Program-made: the position numbers and the translations under genes
Assembly (NCBI RefSeq): GCF_012932495.1
Contig: NZ_JABCNG010000009.1
Coordinates: 1 to 62,816, forward strand
DNA: 62,816 nt
Direction: 5' to 3'
Origin: Novosphingobium sp. SG919
Lineage (GTDB): Bacteria; Pseudomonadota; Alphaproteobacteria; Sphingomonadales; Sphingomonadaceae
The notes under the pieces: generated by a model
What the model saw: only the letters and a program-made list of their open reading frames with translations
Databases searched by the model: none
Told to the model about the DNA's origin: nothing
In this document: positions 36,406-44,650 of the stretch, piece by piece
Numbering within the stretch: position 1 is the first letter of the stretch
Layout: every line of letters begins with the position of its first letter

Positions 36406-36419
36406 ATAGCTATCGCTAT
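36406..36419. promoter_or_regulatory. Palindrome ATAGCTATCGCTAT (operator candidate 8)
   Basis: Exact match, almost midway between the divergent amidohydrolase (119 bp) and class II aldolase (114 bp) starts. The surrounding AATAGC/GCTATT extends the symmetry by one base pair on each side. Confidence 0.75.
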
Positions 36420-36532
36420 TGATTGGGTCAACCCGGTGCGATAGCATGCGCATTACGCATAGCGGCCCGGCTGAGCCAAAATCAGCGCCGCAGTTGCAGT
36501 AAAAATAGCGGTTGATGGACAGGAGAACTGAA

Positions 36533-37309
36533 ATGGACACACTCGCACCGGCAGACCGGACAACCGCACAGACCGATGCCGCATCGCAGGAATGGCAGAT
36601 CCGCGTAGAACTGGCCGCGCTCTATCGGCTTGTCGCCCTGCACGGCTGGGATGACGCGATCTACACCCACATTTCGGCGCGACTGCCCGGGGATGATCAC
36701 CATTTCCTGATCAATCCCTATGGGATGTTTTTCGAAGAGATCACCGCCTCTTCGCTGGTCAAGATCGATCTGGATGGCAAGATCATCGCGCCGACGCCGT
36801 ACAAGGTGAACCCGGCTGGCTTCACGATCCATTCGGCGATCCACGGCGCGCGCGAAGACGCCCGGTTCGTCATGCACCTCCACTCTGACCACGGCGTTGC
36901 CGTATCGACCCACAGCGAGGGGCTTCTGCCGCTGACGCAGCACGCGCTGATCGCGCTGCCCTCGATCAGCTACCACGGGTATGAAGGGATCGCGCTCAAC
37001 CTTGCGGAGCGCGAGCGCATCGTCGCGGACCTGGGCGACAAAAAGACCATGATCCTGCGCAACCATGGCACGCTTGCAGTAGGAGAAACAGCGGCAGAGG
37101 CATGGCTCGGCATGTATTACCTTGAAAAGGCATGTGCCCAGCAGGTGGCTGCCCTGTCGATCGGGCGGGACAAGGTGATGCTTGCGCCGGCCGCTGCGCA
37201 GGAAGAGGTGCGGCAGCAGGTGAGCACCGGACGCGCAAAATCGGCGATGCTGGCTTGGCCGGGTTTCCTGCGCCAGCTCGATCGCCGCCTGCCCGGTTAT
37301 GATAGCTGA
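36533..37309 (+). CDS. Class II aldolase/adducin-family protein (copy 2)
   Basis: 258 aa from ATG 36533 with AGGAGA upstream. It is closely related to copy 1 at 5097 along its whole length, with the same HHFLINPY, TASSLVKID and NPAGFTIHSAIH blocks and zinc histidines in HLHSDHG and RNHGTLAVG. Two such close copies in one island suggest duplication followed by specialisation, or two steps on similar intermediates. It is divergent from the amidohydrolase and ends at a hairpin facing the sensor kinase. Confidence 0.88.
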   Translation: MDTLAPADRTTAQTDAASQEWQIRVELAALYRLVALHGWDDAIYTHISARLPGDDHHFLINPYGMFFEEITASSLVKIDLDGKIIAPTPYKVNPAGFTIHSAIHGAREDARFVMHLHSDHGVAVSTHSEGLLPLTQHALIALPSISYHGYEGIALNLAERERIVADLGDKKTMILRNHGTLAVGETAAEAWLGMYYLEKACAQQVAALSIGRDKVMLAPAAAQEEVRQQVSTGRAKSAMLAWPGFLRQLDRRLPGYDS

Positions 37310-37310
37310 C

Positions 37311-37337
37311 GTCCTGCCGGTTCAAGCACGGCGGGAC
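37311..37337. terminator. Hairpin between aldolase and sensor kinase genes
   Basis: Nine-bp stem, GTCCTGCCG pairing with CGGCGGGAC (one T.G pair), with a 9-base loop, in the 34-bp gap between convergent genes. Confidence 0.55.
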
Positions 37338-37343
37338 AGCGCG

Positions 37344-38516
37344 TCAGGCTTTGCCCCGCCGTTGCTGCCGCGGCAACTGTATCTGGAACACCGCGCCGCC
37401 GTCCGGGCGGTCGCCTGCCAGGACTGTCCCGCCGTGCGCCTCGACAACCGCTTTCACCACGGCGAGGCCAAGGCCGCTGCCCCCGTGCACGCGGCTGCGC
37501 GACGGTTCACCCCGCCAAAAGCGACGAAACACCTGATCGGGTTCGTGCGAGGGTAAACCGGGGCCACGATCGGTAACGATCAGCAAGGCGCTGGCGCCGT
37601 CGATTTTCGTTTCCACTTCAACCACCCCACCCGATGCGGCATGCCGGCGGGCATTGTCGACAAGCGCGAGCAGGACCTGTCCCAGCCGTTGCGCATCGAT
37701 CTCGACCAGGGTTGGCGCGAGGCGCGTTTCCAGGCGCATGCCGGCGGTGGCCAGGATCGGCTCGAGGGCGTGCAGGTGGGTGGCGGCGAGCAGCGCCAAA
37801 TCGGCCAAACGCACATTCAGCTCGAGACGGCCGGTGTTGGCGAGGCTGAGAGTCTGCAAATCCTCGACAATGCGCGCGAGCAGATCCACCTCCTGGATCA
37901 GCGCGGCGATCGCGGCACCATCGGTGGCAAACACCCCATCCAGCTGGCCTTGCAGCCGCCCGCGCAAGATCGTCAGTGGAGTGCGCAACTCGTGGGCGAT
38001 GGCCGCAGAGCCTTCGCGCAGATCACGGTCATAGGCTTCCAGCGCTTCGGCCATGCTGTTGAAATCGGAAAGCAACTGCCGAAGCTCGCCTGCGCCGGGC
38101 GGCCCTTCGGCCGCGCGCGCCGACAGATCGCCCAAGGTGATCGCGCGCGCCGCATGGCTCACTGCCTCGATCGGGCGGGCAAGGCGGGTGGCCAGCGCCA
38201 GGCCAACCGCGATGCCGAACATCGATGCCAGCGCGGCCAATCCGATCAGCAGCACGCTCTGTTCGTGATCGATGGTCTGCGCGATCCGCACCCGCTCCTT
38301 GTAAAGCGCAACAGCGGCTGCCGCCGGCGGCCTGCCCCCGGCGTCGACCTCCATCAGCGTCTGGCGCGCAACCGGATCGAGCGCATTGAGCATCATCTGC
38401 TCTTGCCATCGCGCAAAGAGATTGAGCCCGACATAGCCGAACAGGATGGCCAGCAGGATGGCCAGGATCATCGCCGCGGCCAGTTGCGTGCGCAGGCGCA
38501 GCGTGCGCCACATCAT
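37344..38516 (-). CDS. Sensor histidine kinase (BaeS/EnvZ type)
   Basis: 390 aa inner-membrane kinase. Membrane helices lie at about 12-34 and 88-110, with a short periplasmic loop of only about 50 residues. A HAMP domain follows (ATRLARPIEAVSHAARAITL), then the phosphoacceptor His175 in AIAHELRTPLTIL, the N box DNARRHA, and G boxes DRGPGLP and GGSGLGLAVV. The small sensor loop suggests that it detects envelope stress or a small compound. It overlaps the response regulator gene by 4 bp (ATGA). BaeS-like systems usually control efflux. Confidence 0.93.
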   Translation of the reverse strand: MMWRTLRLRTQLAAAMILAILLAILFGYVGLNLFARWQEQMMLNALDPVARQTLMEVDAGGRPPAAAAVALYKERVRIAQTIDHEQSVLLIGLAALASMFGIAVGLALATRLARPIEAVSHAARAITLGDLSARAAEGPPGAGELRQLLSDFNSMAEALEAYDRDLREGSAAIAHELRTPLTILRGRLQGQLDGVFATDGAAIAALIQEVDLLARIVEDLQTLSLANTGRLELNVRLADLALLAATHLHALEPILATAGMRLETRLAPTLVEIDAQRLGQVLLALVDNARRHAASGGVVEVETKIDGASALLIVTDRGPGLPSHEPDQVFRRFWRGEPSRSRVHGGSGLGLAVVKAVVEAHGGTVLAGDRPDGGAVFQIQLPRQQRRGKA

Positions 38517-39211
38517 CGCGCCGACAATCGATAGCCGACGCCGCGCACGCTTTCGAGCACGTCGCCAGCCCCGGCCATCTCCAGCTTGCGCCGCAATTTC
38601 GACAGGTGGCTGTCGACGGTCCGTTCGAGCGCCTCTCCTTCGGGCAGGCAGGCATCGAGCAGCGCGCCGCGACCGACCACCCGTGGGCTTGCGCGGGCGA
38701 GATATTCCAGCAAGCGGAATTGCGTGATGGTCGTCTCGATCAGGCGGCGCGGCCCCTCCCCTGCGGAAACCGACACGAGATGCGCATCGCAGTCTATCTC
38801 GATCACCCCGATCCGCAGCCGCTGCGGCACGCTTTGCGATCTTGCCCGGCGCAGCACGGCAGCAGACCTCGCCACGAGTTCGGCCGGATTGAAAGGTTTG
38901 ACGACATAGTCGTCTGCCCCGATACGCAACCCCGCAAGGCGTTCGTAATCCTCGCCCAGCGCGGTTACCATGATGATCGGCGTGTCGGAATGCGCGCGCA
39001 TCCGCGCCAAGGCCTGAAACCCGTCAAGCTTGGGCAGCTTTACATCGAGGATGACGAGGTCCGGGGCCAGCCGGTAATGGTTCTGGACGCCTTCCTCCCC
39101 ATCTGCGGCGCGGACCACGCGATAGCCCTCGCGCTCGAAATAGGCCCGAATGATGTCAGCGATTTTCTGCTCGTCCTCGACGACCAGCACCAGGGGCCCG
39201 GACTCGGTCAT
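38513..39211 (-). CDS. OmpR-family response regulator
   Basis: 232 aa: receiver domain with Asp56 (VILDVKLPKLDG), acidic pair ED near the start, and Lys in VVKPFNPAEL, followed by a winged helix ending VDSHLSKLRRKLE and VRGVGYRL. It is the partner of the kinase encoded next. The promoter carries a TATAAT-like -10 (39248-39253) overlapping an ATAGYN4RCTAT palindrome 40 bp upstream, so the two-component system itself appears to be under the island's TetR-type control. Confidence 0.94.
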   Translation of the reverse strand: MTESGPLVLVVEDEQKIADIIRAYFEREGYRVVRAADGEEGVQNHYRLAPDLVILDVKLPKLDGFQALARMRAHSDTPIIMVTALGEDYERLAGLRIGADDYVVKPFNPAELVARSAAVLRRARSQSVPQRLRIGVIEIDCDAHLVSVSAGEGPRRLIETTITQFRLLEYLARASPRVVGRGALLDACLPEGEALERTVDSHLSKLRRKLEMAGAGDVLESVRGVGYRLSAR

Positions 39212-39250
39212 GCAGTGTTGCCCAGCGATTGCGACATAGCAGCAGGTATT

Positions 39251-39264
39251 ATAGCCCTGACTAT
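39251..39264. promoter_or_regulatory. Palindrome ATAGCCCTGACTAT (operator candidate 9)
   Basis: Exact match 40 bp before the response regulator. Its arms are flanked by TATAAT-like boxes on the minus strand, one of which overlaps the site. Confidence 0.72.
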
Positions 39265-39304
39265 ATTATACAACCCAGCCGGGCGGCGCGGGAATGCCCT
39301 CCTC

Positions 39305-40555
39305 TCACTCCGGGGCGAACAAGCCGTTGCCCAATACCGACGTGTAGGCGTCCATGACCACGGCCAGCGAGCGATCCTTGCGCCACCCCTGCAGATCGTA
39401 GGCCGCGTTGATGGCCGCGAGCAGGAACTGTGCGGCAATGAACGGATCGACCAGGCGAACGGCGCCTTCGGCCATCCCCTCCACCAGCTCGCCCATCATG
39501 CCAAGCGCCGTGCGCTGGGCATAGCGCAGCGCCAGCGCGCGAACCGCAGGCGGCATCGCCTGATAGGCCGTCACGCGCAGCAGCGGGAACTCGTCGGCAA
39601 ACTGCAACTGCAGCGCCGACTGCACCGTGGCGGAAAGCCGCTTCCACGCCGATGCCTGCTCGGCCCTGGCCCTGGTCTGCAGATCGGCCAGCCGGCGGTG
39701 GCTGGCCCGCCAGCACGCGACGACCAGATCATCCTTGGAATCGAGATGATGGTAGAAACTGCCCTTGGTGCGATTGAACTCCGCCATGATCCGCTTGACG
39801 GACGCGCCGCGATAGCCGGTGGCATTGATGAAACGCGTTGCCACGCGCAGGAAACTTTCCTGGTCGCCTGCATCGATCACCGCCCCGGGCGTGAACACGC
39901 GAACGTCCCAAGCGGTGCCGGGCGTGAGGATACCGCCGTCAAGTATCCGGAAAAAACGCTGCCGGACATTGGGCATATCACCGATCGCGAACTGCCCGAG
40001 CCATGTGCGCTGCCATAGCAGCGCCTCGTTGAGGATGTGCGCGCGCGCGATCAGCACGTCGCGGTGCGAGGCATCGCGGGCCGGGCCAAAGAAGCTGCGG
40101 ATCGCCCGCAGCGTGCCGCGATACTGCTCGATCTGCGATGATCGCGCCGGCTCGTCCATCGAACGGATTTCGGAAAGGTTGGCCAGCGGCCGCTCCGACT
40201 GGCGCAAGGTTCCCGCAAAGTGCTCGAAATGCAGTTCGACGTAGCGGGCAACGCGCGCGCGGGGCGTCGGCTCTGCCTGCGCTGCATCCACCATCGCTGC
40301 CAGCCGGCCTAGCGTGTCTTCGAATACCGCCGTCAGCAACTGTTCCTTGCGGCGGAAATAGTAGGTCACGCTGGTCGTGCTCAAGCCCAGTTCGGTCGCC
40401 ACGTCGGACAGCGTCATCCCGCGCATGCCCTTATCGTTCAACAGCGTCGTCGCGGCATCGACAATGCGCTGCTTCTGCCTGTCAAAACGGGTCGCGCTAT
40501 CGACCAGGGCAGCGCCGGTTTCCGCGCCAGGCGTGGGAGGCATGGTGTCGCACAT
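39305..40555 (-). CDS. Fused double-TetR transcriptional regulator
   Basis: 416 aa, about twice the usual TetR length; AAGG lies 5 bp before ATG 40555. Two complete TetR DNA-binding domains are present: the first at about 28-74 (MTLSDVATELGLSTTSVTYYF) and the second at about 233-278 (ASVKRIMAEFNRTKGSFYHHL), each followed by its own helical ligand domain. The two recognition helices differ from each other and from TetR 1 and 2. It is divergent from the beta-oxidation operon at 40792 and most likely controls it. It may act as an internal pseudo-dimer or bind two sites. Confidence 0.9.
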   Translation of the reverse strand: MCDTMPPTPGAETGAALVDSATRFDRQKQRIVDAATTLLNDKGMRGMTLSDVATELGLSTTSVTYYFRRKEQLLTAVFEDTLGRLAAMVDAAQAEPTPRARVARYVELHFEHFAGTLRQSERPLANLSEIRSMDEPARSSQIEQYRGTLRAIRSFFGPARDASHRDVLIARAHILNEALLWQRTWLGQFAIGDMPNVRQRFFRILDGGILTPGTAWDVRVFTPGAVIDAGDQESFLRVATRFINATGYRGASVKRIMAEFNRTKGSFYHHLDSKDDLVVACWRASHRRLADLQTRARAEQASAWKRLSATVQSALQLQFADEFPLLRVTAYQAMPPAVRALALRYAQRTALGMMGELVEGMAEGAVRLVDPFIAAQFLLAAINAAYDLQGWRKDRSLAVVMDAYTSVLGNGLFAPE

Positions 40556-40609
40556 GCGTGCCTTATCGTCACTCGCGCCGCGGCTGTCGACCCACAGATT
40601 GCGCCGCCC

Positions 40610-40642
40610 CTAAACTCCAATTCGAATATCGGGTCAGTTTAG
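40610..40642. promoter_or_regulatory. Inverted repeat CTAAACT/AGTTTAG before the beta-oxidation operon
   Basis: Seven-bp arms, CTAAACT (40610-40616) and AGTTTAG (40636-40642), 19 bp apart, with a smaller palindrome ATTCGAAT (40620-40627) inside. It lies 55 bp before the double-TetR start and 150 bp before the first operon gene. It is a candidate site for the double-TetR protein and is not related to ATAGYN4RCTAT. Confidence 0.5.
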
Positions 40643-40791
40643 ACAAAGCGACGAGCCGTGCCGATTTTACGCAATATATCTCGTTTTGAGCGTAGAGTCC
40701 TGCTGGACAGGTCTGCGGCGATGCGTCATGGTCAGGCATAATTAGAACTTAGGGTATGGCCCTTGAGTCGGCCGGCCTCTGGAGAGGATCG

Positions 40792-42039
40792 ATGGATTTC
40801 ACCTTCACCGAACGTGAGCGGCACTTCCAAGGCGCGGTGCGGGATTTTATCGCCATGCACGTCAGGCCGCAGGTCGAAGCCTATGGGACAGAGGTCAACA
40901 CCGGCGATCGCTGGACGCCATCGCAAACGATCGAGGCGCTCAAGCCAAAGGCCCGGGCTGCCGGGCTGTGGAACCTGTTCATGCCGCCGGCATCGGGCCA
41001 TACCCATGTCGACGACAGCTTCGTGTTCGCGGGAACGCAGCTCAGCAATCTTGAATATGCGCTCTGCGCCGAAGAGATGGGGCGCATCGGCTGGGCTTCG
41101 GAAGTGTTCAACTGCTCGGCACCCGACACCGGCAACATGGAAGTGCTGCACCGCTATGGCACGCGGGCGCAGAAGGATCGCTGGCTCAAGCCGCTGATGG
41201 AGGGCACCATCCGCTCGGCGTTCCTGATGACCGAGCCCGAGATCGCCTCGTCCGACGCGACCAACATCCGCACCTCGATCCGCCGTGACGGCGATCATTA
41301 TGTGATCAACGGGCGCAAGTGGTGGTCGTCTGGCATGGGTGACCCGCGTGCCAAGCTGGCGATCGTGATGGGCAAGACCGATCCCGATGCCCCCGCGCAC
41401 AGCCAGCAGGCGATGATCCTGGTCGATGTCGATACGCCCGGCGTGAAGGTCGAGAGGCTGCTGTCGGTTTATGGCTATGATCATGCCCCCCACGGCCATG
41501 CCGAGGTTACGCTGACCGATGTGCGCGTGCCGGCAGAAAACCTGCTGCTGGGCGAGGGTCGCGGCTTCGAGATTGCCCAGGGAAGGCTCGGGCCGGGCCG
41601 TATCCATCACTGCATGCGCACGATCGGCGCGGCCGAGGAGGCGCTGGAGGCCATGGCCAGGCGGCTTCTCTCGCGCACTGCCTTCGGCAAGCGCCTGTCC
41701 GAACACAGCGTGTGGGAGGAACGGGTCGCCCGTGCCCGCATCGACATCGAAATGACGCGGCTGCTGTGCCTCAAGGCGGCCGACATGATGGACCGCGCCG
41801 GCAACAAGGCCGCGCGCAACGAGATCGCGATGATCAAGGTGCAGGCGCCGATGATGGCGCTGAAAATCATCGACGATGCCGTGCAGGCCCATGGTGGCGC
41901 CGGTGTCTCGGGCGATTTCCAGCTGGCGGCAGGCTGGGCCAACATCCGCACGCTGCGCCTTGCCGACGGCCCTGACGAGGTACACGCCCGCGCCATCGCC
42001 CGCGCCGAACTCGGCAAATACCGTGACGCCGCGCGATGA
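40792..42039 (+). CDS. Acyl-CoA dehydrogenase, ACAD10/11 (LvaC)-like
   Basis: 415 aa from ATG 40792 with GGAGAGGA upstream. FAD-dependent acyl-CoA dehydrogenase fold: AFLMTEPEIASSDATNI (FAD/substrate region), VINGRKWWSSGMGDP, LGPGRIHHCMRTIG and the end HGGAGVSGDF. The WWSSG and SSDATNI signatures match the ACAD10/11 subgroup rather than ordinary beta-oxidation enzymes. In that group the enzyme works with a kinase: a 4-hydroxyacyl-CoA is phosphorylated, then phosphate is removed to give an enoyl-CoA. The kinase-like gene follows with a 4-bp overlap. It is the first gene of a 12-gene operon. Confidence 0.92.
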   Translation: MDFTFTERERHFQGAVRDFIAMHVRPQVEAYGTEVNTGDRWTPSQTIEALKPKARAAGLWNLFMPPASGHTHVDDSFVFAGTQLSNLEYALCAEEMGRIGWASEVFNCSAPDTGNMEVLHRYGTRAQKDRWLKPLMEGTIRSAFLMTEPEIASSDATNIRTSIRRDGDHYVINGRKWWSSGMGDPRAKLAIVMGKTDPDAPAHSQQAMILVDVDTPGVKVERLLSVYGYDHAPHGHAEVTLTDVRVPAENLLLGEGRGFEIAQGRLGPGRIHHCMRTIGAAEEALEAMARRLLSRTAFGKRLSEHSVWEERVARARIDIEMTRLLCLKAADMMDRAGNKAARNEIAMIKVQAPMMALKIIDDAVQAHGGAGVSGDFQLAAGWANIRTLRLADGPDEVHARAIARAELGKYRDAAR

Positions 42040-43052
42040 GCGATCTCGACCAGGACAAGCTGGCGGGATGGCTGAAACAGGCCACCACTGCCGAGCTGCA
42101 TGCGGTGGAGAAGTTTGCGGGCGGGCAGTCCAACCCCACCTACCGCATCGCAACCTCGGCCGGAAACTTCGTGCTGCGGCGCAAGCCGTTTGGCCATTTG
42201 CTGCCGTCGGCCCACGCGGTCGACCGTGAATTTCGCCTGATCTCGGCCCTTTTCCCCACCGGATTCCCGGTGCCCCGTCCGATCGCGCTGTGCGAGGACG
42301 CGGGCGTGATCGGTGCCGTCTTCTACCTGATGGAACTGGTGGAGGGCCGCACGCTGTGGGACGGCACGCTGCCCGATATCCCCAGGCCCGATCGCCACGC
42401 CTATTACGAGGCGATGGTCGATACGCTGGCGGCGCTTCACGCGATCGATCACCAGGCCGTCGGGCTCGGCGATTTCGGTCCGCCGGGCAACTATTTCGAG
42501 CGGCAGATCCAGCGCTGGACCAAGCAGTATCGCGCCGCGCAGACGGACGACATTGCCGAGGTGGACAAGCTGATCGATTGGCTGCCGCGCACCGTGCCCG
42601 CGCAGACCCGCACTGCGATCATCCACGGCGATTACCGGATCGACAACCTGATCTACGCCGCAAACGCCCCCAGGGTGGCAGCAGTGCTCGATTGGGAACT
42701 GACCACGATCGGCGATCCGCTGGCCGACTTCACCTATTTCGCGATGAACTGGGCGATGCCGCGTGACGGGCGATCGGGGCTGGCCGGCATCGATCTTGCT
42801 GCCGAAGGGCTGCCGCCGCTTGGCGCCATGGTCGACCGCTATTGCGCGGCTAGCGGGCGGGACGCCTTGCCCGATCTGCATTGGTATTTTGCCTATAATC
42901 TGTTCCGCCTGGTCGGCATCGTCCAGGGCATCAAGAAGCGTCTGATCGATGGCAATGCCTCGAGCAGCAGGGCCGCAGAAGCCGTCGCCAAATTGCGACC
43001 GCTGGCCCAGGCCGCCTGGGCGCAAGCACGCCAGGCCGGCGCCACCGCATAA
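42036..43052 (+). CDS. APH-family kinase, LvaA/ACAD11-kinase-like
   Basis: 338 aa, aminoglycoside-phosphotransferase fold. ATP-site lysine region NFVLRRKPFG, catalytic loop IIHGDYRIDNL (Asp in HGD), and magnesium Asp in VLDWELTTIGDP. Close coupling to an ACAD10/11-type dehydrogenase is the hallmark of 4-hydroxyacyl-CoA catabolism, as in levulinate use by Pseudomonas (LvaA with LvaC) and mammalian ACAD11. The small helper LvaB is not seen here. It is very unlikely to be an antibiotic-resistance enzyme. Confidence 0.9.
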   Translation: MSDLDQDKLAGWLKQATTAELHAVEKFAGGQSNPTYRIATSAGNFVLRRKPFGHLLPSAHAVDREFRLISALFPTGFPVPRPIALCEDAGVIGAVFYLMELVEGRTLWDGTLPDIPRPDRHAYYEAMVDTLAALHAIDHQAVGLGDFGPPGNYFERQIQRWTKQYRAAQTDDIAEVDKLIDWLPRTVPAQTRTAIIHGDYRIDNLIYAANAPRVAAVLDWELTTIGDPLADFTYFAMNWAMPRDGRSGLAGIDLAAEGLPPLGAMVDRYCAASGRDALPDLHWYFAYNLFRLVGIVQGIKKRLIDGNASSSRAAEAVAKLRPLAQAAWAQARQAGATA

Positions 43053-43066
43053 GGAGAGCGAGAAAC

Positions 43067-43843
43067 ATGGACTTGTTCGATCTGACCGGCAAAGTCGCGA
43101 TCATCACCGGATCGTCTCGCGGCATTGGCCGCGCCATCGCCGAGGCTTATGCCGATGCCGGTGCCAAGGTGGTGATCTCCAGCCGCAAGCAGCAGGCCTG
43201 CGAGGAAGTTGCCAACGCCGTCAACGCCACGCATGGCGAGGAACGTGCCATCGCCATCGCTGCCAGCATCTCTGACAAGGCGATGCTGCAGACGCTGGTC
43301 TCGGAAACGCGCCGACGCTTCGGCAAGATCGACATCCTCGTCTGCAACGCGGCTTCCAACCCCTATTACGGCCCGATGGCCGGGATTACCGACGAGCAGT
43401 TCCGCAAGATCTTCGACAACAACGTGCTGGCCAACCATTGGCTGATCAACATGGTCGTGCCTGAAATGATCGAGCGCGAAAACGGCGCGATCGTGATCGT
43501 CTCTTCGATCGGCGGGCTGATCGGATCGGACGTGATCGGGGCCTACAACGTGTCCAAGGCCGCCGATTTTCAGCTGGTCCGCAACCTTGCGATCGAATTT
43601 GGCAGGCACAACGTGCGCGTCAACGCGATCGCACCCGGGGTGATCCGCACAGATTTTGCCAAGGCGCTGTGGGAAGACCCGGAGGCAGAGGCCGCGCTCA
43701 ACCGCGTCACCCCGCTCGGCCGCATTGGCGAGCCCGACGAGATCGCGGGTGCGGCGGTCTTCCTCGCCTCGAAAGCCGGCGCCTATGTCACCGGCCAGGG
43801 CATTGTCGTTGACGGTGGCACGACGATCCGGGGCGGCCTGTGA
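43067..43843 (+). CDS. SDR oxidoreductase, DHRS4-like
   Basis: 258 aa, GGAGAGCG upstream. Classical SDR: TGSSRGIG (14-21), SSRK after the second strand (favours NADP), NAAS motif, catalytic Ser147, Tyr160 and Lys164. It resembles DHRS4-type carbonyl reductases. Right after the ACAD/kinase pair, it could interconvert a 4-keto and a 4-hydroxy acyl group, the step LvaD performs in levulinate metabolism. That role is inferred from position, not from a specific motif. Confidence 0.9.
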   Translation: MDLFDLTGKVAIITGSSRGIGRAIAEAYADAGAKVVISSRKQQACEEVANAVNATHGEERAIAIAASISDKAMLQTLVSETRRRFGKIDILVCNAASNPYYGPMAGITDEQFRKIFDNNVLANHWLINMVVPEMIERENGAIVIVSSIGGLIGSDVIGAYNVSKAADFQLVRNLAIEFGRHNVRVNAIAPGVIRTDFAKALWEDPEAEAALNRVTPLGRIGEPDEIAGAAVFLASKAGAYVTGQGIVVDGGTTIRGGL

Positions 43844-44637
43844 ACGCGCGGTTTGCGGGGAAGAGTGTCCTCGTCACCGGCGCGGCATCGGGAATTGGCC
43901 GTGCCACGGCCATCCTGTTTGCCGAACAAGGCGCACGGGTTCTGGCGGTCGACCTTGGTGATGGCGTGGAAGCGACCGCCGCCACGCATCCCGCGATTAC
44001 CGCGATGCGCGGGGACGCCGGCAATGAAGGCGATGTCATGGCGATGATCGCCGCTGCAATCCAGACGCATGGCGGGATCGATGTGATCTTTGCCAATGCC
44101 GGGATCAGCGGCGGCATGGCGGGCATCTTCGACCAGTCGGTGGAGGATTGGCAGGCCCTGCTGCAGGTCAACCTGATCGGTCCGTTCCTGGCGATCAAGC
44201 ATGGCGGCAAGGCCATGCTCGATGCCGGAACCGCCGGTGCGATCGTCTGTACCGCCTCTGTCGCAGGCTTGCGCGCCGGCGCGGGTGGCCCGGCATACTC
44301 CGCATCCAAGGCGGGGGTGATCAATCTTGTGCAGACCGCGGCACAGCAGCTCAGCGGATCGGGCATTCGCGTCAATGCGGTGTGCCCTGGCCTGATCGAG
44401 ACGGGCATGACCCAGCCATTCTACGAACGCGCCCGCGCCAAGGGCAAGAGCGACCAACTGGGGCAACTCAACCCGCTCAAGCGCGGCGGCCAGCCCATCG
44501 AGATCGCCACCGCGGTTGCATTCCTCGCGTCCGACGAGGCCAGCTATGTCAACGGCCATGCCCTGGTCGTCGATGCCGGCCTCTCCTCCTCCCATCCCTT
44601 CGCCCGGCCGCGCGGCCTAGGCGAGACGTCCTTCTGA
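43840..44637 (+). CDS. SDR oxidoreductase
   Basis: 265 aa from GTG 43840, overlapping the previous stop codon by 4 bp (GTGA). Classical SDR with TGAASGIG (13-20), Asp after the second strand (AVDLGD, NAD type), NAGIS, and catalytic Ser140, Tyr153 and Lys157. It is likely an NAD-dependent dehydrogenase running in the oxidative direction, complementary to the NADP-type SDR just before it. A keto-forming step on a hydroxyacyl substrate is plausible. Confidence 0.9.
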   Translation: MNARFAGKSVLVTGAASGIGRATAILFAEQGARVLAVDLGDGVEATAATHPAITAMRGDAGNEGDVMAMIAAAIQTHGGIDVIFANAGISGGMAGIFDQSVEDWQALLQVNLIGPFLAIKHGGKAMLDAGTAGAIVCTASVAGLRAGAGGPAYSASKAGVINLVQTAAQQLSGSGIRVNAVCPGLIETGMTQPFYERARAKGKSDQLGQLNPLKRGGQPIEIATAVAFLASDEASYVNGHALVVDAGLSSSHPFARPRGLGETSF

Positions 44638-44650
44638 CGAGAGAGCTTCC

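Noticed and set aside
42036..43052. Aminoglycoside phosphotransferase as an antibiotic-resistance gene
   Set aside because: Coupling to an ACAD10/11-type dehydrogenase within a beta-oxidation operon makes a hydroxyacyl-CoA kinase far more likely.
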